The translations under genes were made by a program, and so were the position numbers. The notes beneath the pieces were generated by a model, which saw only the letters and a list, made by a program, of their open reading frames with translations, ran no database searches and had not been told where the DNA came from. Positions 19,485 to 20,212 of a stretch of 20,212 bases of DNA are shown piece by piece; the first letter of the stretch is position 1, and every line of letters starts with the position of its first letter. Location: positions 1 through 20,212 of IMG/VR virus record IMGVR_UViG_3300008267_000525, one strand, 5' to 3'. The DNA is from a virus.

Positions 19485-19889
19485 ATGACAGAAAATGAAT
19501 TGACAGGCCTTCTTCTTAAGTTGGCTGATTTAGGTATTACTGGTGTTAAAGTATTATATGATGGAGCAGGAGATTCTGGAGCCATAGAATGGATAGGTTA
19601 TACAAAAGAACCTTGTGAAACTCCAGAAGATGTAAATGATAATGTGAATGATTGGGAAAATGATTGGGTATTAGCAAAAATTTCTGCAGATGCCCATAAT
19701 ACAATTGAAAACTTTGCACAAGACAAACTTCTTGATGAAATAGAAGATTGGTGGAATAATGAAGGTGGTTGGGGAGAGTTGTGTATTTGTGTTCCTTCAG
19801 GTAAGTATATTATTAATAATCACATAAGAATTACTGAGACTGAAGATTATTTTTATGATGGTAATTTGTTAGATAAAGTAGAAGAATAA
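19485..19889 (+). CDS. DUF6878-like protein, unknown function
   Basis: 134 residues. The motif 'VLYDGAGDSGAIEWIG' (23-38), IENFA helix (74-78), NNEGGWGEL (91-99) and NNHIRI (111-116) is the layout of the DUF6878 family, common in phages and plasmids. Acidic, probably a small alpha/beta protein. Role unknown. It shares the TAATG junction with the DUF6915-like gene, a pairing worth noting. Confidence 0.75.
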   Translation: MTENELTGLLLKLADLGITGVKVLYDGAGDSGAIEWIGYTKEPCETPEDVNDNVNDWENDWVLAKISADAHNTIENFAQDKLLDEIEDWWNNEGGWGELCICVPSGKYIINNHIRITETEDYFYDGNLLDKVEE

Positions 19890-20212
19890 TGGCACATCCT
19901 TTATCACATTGTAAAAGCTCAGTAAAAAAATGGGGAGGTCAAGTATCTGATTATCAAGCAATTCATGAGTGGTTTGATGAAACTAAGGCTTGGATTGGAC
20001 ATAGTAAGCATAGAATGTTCCGTCATCACAGTGAAGGTATATTTGAATGTGAGAAAAGATTTGGTATAACAATTACCAACTCTGACGGCAAAGATGTATA
20101 TGTCCGCTACATAGGTGAACAGCATGTAAAGGAAGATTGCAATGGTTATATTCCAAGTGCAAAAGAATGGGTGGATAATCTTGAGACACCTACATTATGG
20201 ATGATTAAAACA
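19889..20212 (+). CDS. DUF6915-like protein (partial at window end)
   Basis: Open from ATG 19889 to the window edge, 108 codons. MAHPLSHCKSSVKKWGG..., then IHEWFDETKAW (residues about 25-35), RHHSEGIFECEKRFGITITNSDG, then VRYIGEQHVKEDCNGYIPS are hallmarks of DUF6915, a family of phage and bacterial proteins with many conserved His and acidic residues that could bind metal. The function is unknown. Only the last few residues are probably missing. Confidence 0.82.
   Translation, partial: MAHPLSHCKSSVKKWGGQVSDYQAIHEWFDETKAWIGHSKHRMFRHHSEGIFECEKRFGITITNSDGKDVYVRYIGEQHVKEDCNGYIPSAKEWVDNLETPTLWMIKT

Noticed and set aside
19919-20125. Minus-strand open frame of 68 codons at the window end
   Set aside because: It is opposite the DUF6915-like gene, whose protein pattern is clear.
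1-20212. CRISPR arrays, insertion sequences, attachment sites or integrase genes
   Set aside because: No regularly spaced repeats, terminal inverted repeats, transposase motifs or recombinase active-site patterns were seen on either strand.

Overview
The window looks like the early and replication region of a virulent tailed phage infecting a member of the Bacteroidota; a crAss-like (Crassvirales-type) phage is my best guess, not a proven one. The reasons are a very AT-rich genome, about 50 tightly packed small genes almost all on the + strand, gene starts preceded by A-rich leaders without Shine-Dalgarno motifs, a good Bacteroidota-type promoter (TTTG-N18-TATATTTG), and a replication gene set of the kind seen in these phages: ParB-like protein, SF2 helicase, uracil-DNA glycosylase, DnaB-type helicase, Sak4-like ATPase, SSB-like protein and Toprim primase. 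No ribosomal RNA, tRNA, CRISPR array, insertion sequence or integrase was seen.

Layout. Positions 1-3.8 kb hold small genes of unknown function (one lipoprotein, two membrane proteins) separated by unusually structured intergenic sequence: five separate candidate RNA structures (28-164, 605-723, 735-791, 1477-1522, 3162-3226) and two near-identical terminators (about 2783 and 3771). Positions 3.8-13.1 kb form one long set of overlapping genes: small unknowns with two tandem duplicate pairs, an HNH nuclease, a ParB-like protein, an SF2 helicase, a ClpS-like proteolysis adaptor, a GIY-YIG homing-type endonuclease with its own promoter, an envelope-directed cluster (8.9-10.6 kb), a predicted DNA-binding regulator and a small HExxH metallopeptidase. 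A single minus-strand gene (13105-13416) breaks the series. Positions 13.4-18.0 kb are the replication/recombination core: Ung, a probable helicase-loader-like protein, DnaB, an unknown protein with a possible clamp-binding motif, a Sak4-like ATPase and an SSB-like protein, closed by a strong terminator at 18034. From 18.08 kb a new unit holds a Toprim primase, a SegE-type GIY-YIG nuclease and DUF6878- and DUF6915-like proteins, the last cut by the window end.

How they work together. Ung, DnaB, primase, Sak4-like and SSB-like proteins would carry out fork unwinding, priming, strand protection, annealing and uracil removal. ParB-like protein, SF2 helicase and ClpS lie consecutively and may belong to host takeover or DNA remodelling. 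The membrane, lipoprotein and secreted products are candidates for changing the host envelope.

The most unexpected signals are (1) a strong excess of CCGG in a CpG-poor genome, at all three codon phases; (2) the series of different folded intergenic elements in the first 3.3 kb; and (3) a phage-encoded ClpS. No stretch longer than 300 bases lacks a gene; the longest gaps (592-822, 2740-2897, 61-206) contain the RNA candidates or a terminator described below.
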